Shown: one piece after another, positions 63,381 to 64,000 of the stretch
Layout: each line of letters starts with the position of its first letter
Numbering within the stretch: position 1 is the first letter of the stretch
Assembly (NCBI RefSeq): GCF_014199255.1
Contig: NZ_JACIJF010000002.1
Location: 62,001-126,000, forward strand
Length of the DNA: 64,000 nt
From: Sphingomonas xinjiangensis
GTDB lineage: Bacteria; Pseudomonadota; Alphaproteobacteria; Sphingomonadales; Sphingomonadaceae
Direction: 5' to 3'
Made by a program: the position numbers and the translations under genes
The notes under the pieces: model-generated
What the model was told of the DNA's origin: nothing
What the model saw: only the letters and a program-made list of their open reading frames with translations
Databases searched by the model: none

Positions 63381-64000
63381 ATGGCGCTTGTTCGTCAGGC
63401 CATGCAAAGGCGAGCAATCGCGCCCGGTTTACATCTTCTTCTCGCGACGGTGTCGTGCATGGCATCGCCGAGTGCTGTGGACGCGCAAACTTCCGGCGCG
63501 TATGGCAGCGAGCGGGCGCCAATAGACGAGGCGAACCCGCTTGTCGGCACCGCTCCGCTGGATCGGCCCGAGTTGGTCGGCAATGCGCCACCGCCTGGTG
63601 AGCCCGTCTATTCAGGGCAAACTTCTCCTGGGGCTCGGCTGCCGCATAGCTCCGTCGAAGTAGCCCCAGTCAACGTCAATCTCGAACTCAGTTATCCAAC
63701 AGGCGTCGGTGCGCCATATCATCATCCAAACCCGACGATGCTTGGCTTCACTGCAGGTGGGGGGCCTACCTATGGAGGCAGGGCCAAGCCATTCATCATG
63801 CCGATTGTCGGCGACTGGACGGTGCCGCCTGTTTACACCTCAGTTCATTATGACAAGGCACGCGAAACTGCGTCGCCCGGCTATTATGCGGTCGATCTCG
63901 ACAGCGGGGTGAAGGTGGAGCTTACCGCTAGCCGATGGACTGGGTTGATGCGGTTCACCTTCCCGAAGAGCAGCCGGTCCAGCGTCCTTGTCAACCTGCC
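63381..64000 (+). CDS. Glycoside hydrolase family 92 alpha-mannosidase, N-terminal part (3' end outside the window)
   Basis: A frame open from ATG 63381 to the window end (about 206 residues). Signal peptide (about 1-36, ending SAVDA). Next, ANPLVGTAPLDRPELVGN, GQTSPGARLPHSSVEVAPVN, PIVGDWTVPP and DKARETASPGYYAVDLDSGV are typical of the GH92 N-terminal domain. GH92 enzymes are calcium-dependent exo-alpha-mannosidases. It is divergent from leuC. The GH5 mannanase-like gene at 22348 could contribute to mannan degradation too. Confidence 0.85.
   Translation, partial: MALVRQAMQRRAIAPGLHLLLATVSCMASPSAVDAQTSGAYGSERAPIDEANPLVGTAPLDRPELVGNAPPPGEPVYSGQTSPGARLPHSSVEVAPVNVNLELSYPTGVGAPYHHPNPTMLGFTAGGGPTYGGRAKPFIMPIVGDWTVPPVYTSVHYDKARETASPGYYAVDLDSGVKVELTASRWTGLMRFTFPKSSRSSVLVNL

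Noticed and set aside
63107..63601. Plus-strand 164-codon frame upstream of GH92
   Set aside because: It overlaps the GH92 signal-peptide region in another frame, lacks a ribosome binding site and shows no motif.

Overview
The window is high-GC chromosomal DNA from an alphaproteobacterium, most likely a sphingomonad (Sphingomonas or a close relative). This rests on gene families and gene order: UPF0262, DUF1285, DUF2849 and DUF934 proteins, a TonB-ExbB-ExbD-ExbD operon, a bacterial alternative oxidase, split PurS/PurQ, and a FixLJ pair. Coding density is high. I see no phage, insertion sequence with a transposase, integrase or CRISPR array. The first gene (acyl-CoA carboxylase alpha subunit) and the last (GH92 mannosidase) run off the window.

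Layout. 1-2.8 kb: carboxylase end, GNAT, MaoC hydratase, a small disordered protein and a decayed FAD amine oxidase. 2.8-9.8 kb (minus): tamB, tamA and a marR regulator. 9.9-16.8 kb: an orphan prepilin peptidase, a thiolase (plus), and minus-strand SH3, DUF421, nitronate monooxygenase, glycosyltransferase and NTF2-like genes. 16.9-23.7 kb: tRNA-Arg(ACG), alpha/beta hydrolase, selO, astD-type dehydrogenase, Bax-inhibitor-1 protein, zinc-ribbon protein and a Tat-exported GH5 glycosidase. 24.1-28.2 kb: sulfate assimilation (cobA, DUF2849, cysI, DUF934, cysH). 28.2-31.2 kb: bioF-bioD-bioA. 31.3-35.1 kb: dnaB, UPF0262, GH25-like protein, cdd, dcd. 35.1-38.2 kb: TPR protein and the tonB-exbB-exbD-exbD energy-coupling operon. 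38.4-42.7 kb: exported protein, folB, GNAT, DUF1285, Nudix, CCA-adding enzyme. 42.7-48.7 kb: GGDEF-EAL protein, parC, purC-purS-purQ. 48.9-53.9 kb: queuosine-precursor transporter, tRNA-Arg(TCT), fixL-fixJ divergent from an alternative oxidase and a truncated hemoglobin. 53.9-59.6 kb: two L,D-transpeptidase-type proteins, glutamine-dependent nadE, and a hybrid kinase with an ethylene-receptor-like membrane domain. 59.7-63.0 kb: quinone oxidoreductase, leuD, a tiny lipoprotein gene and leuC. 63.4 kb to the end: GH92.

The most interesting items are: (i) a heme-PAS FixL with its FixJ, divergent from a diiron alternative oxidase followed by a group III truncated hemoglobin and the 5' stub of a DUF1971 gene, which looks like a self-contained O2/NO-responsive respiratory locus; (ii) three same-orientation copies of a 195-255 bp element built from GGTTCACGCGAAGGCGCGAAG-type arms, two of which bracket cobA-DUF2849 inside the cys gene set; (iii) a palindromic candidate MarR operator next to a candidate small RNA with its own intrinsic terminator; (iv) a 38-codon lipoprotein gene between leuC and leuD; (v) a degenerate ethylene-receptor-like sensor domain in the hybrid kinase.

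All calls come from reading translations and motifs by eye. No database search was run. Family names are recognition-based, and regulatory sites are inferences from sequence symmetry and position.
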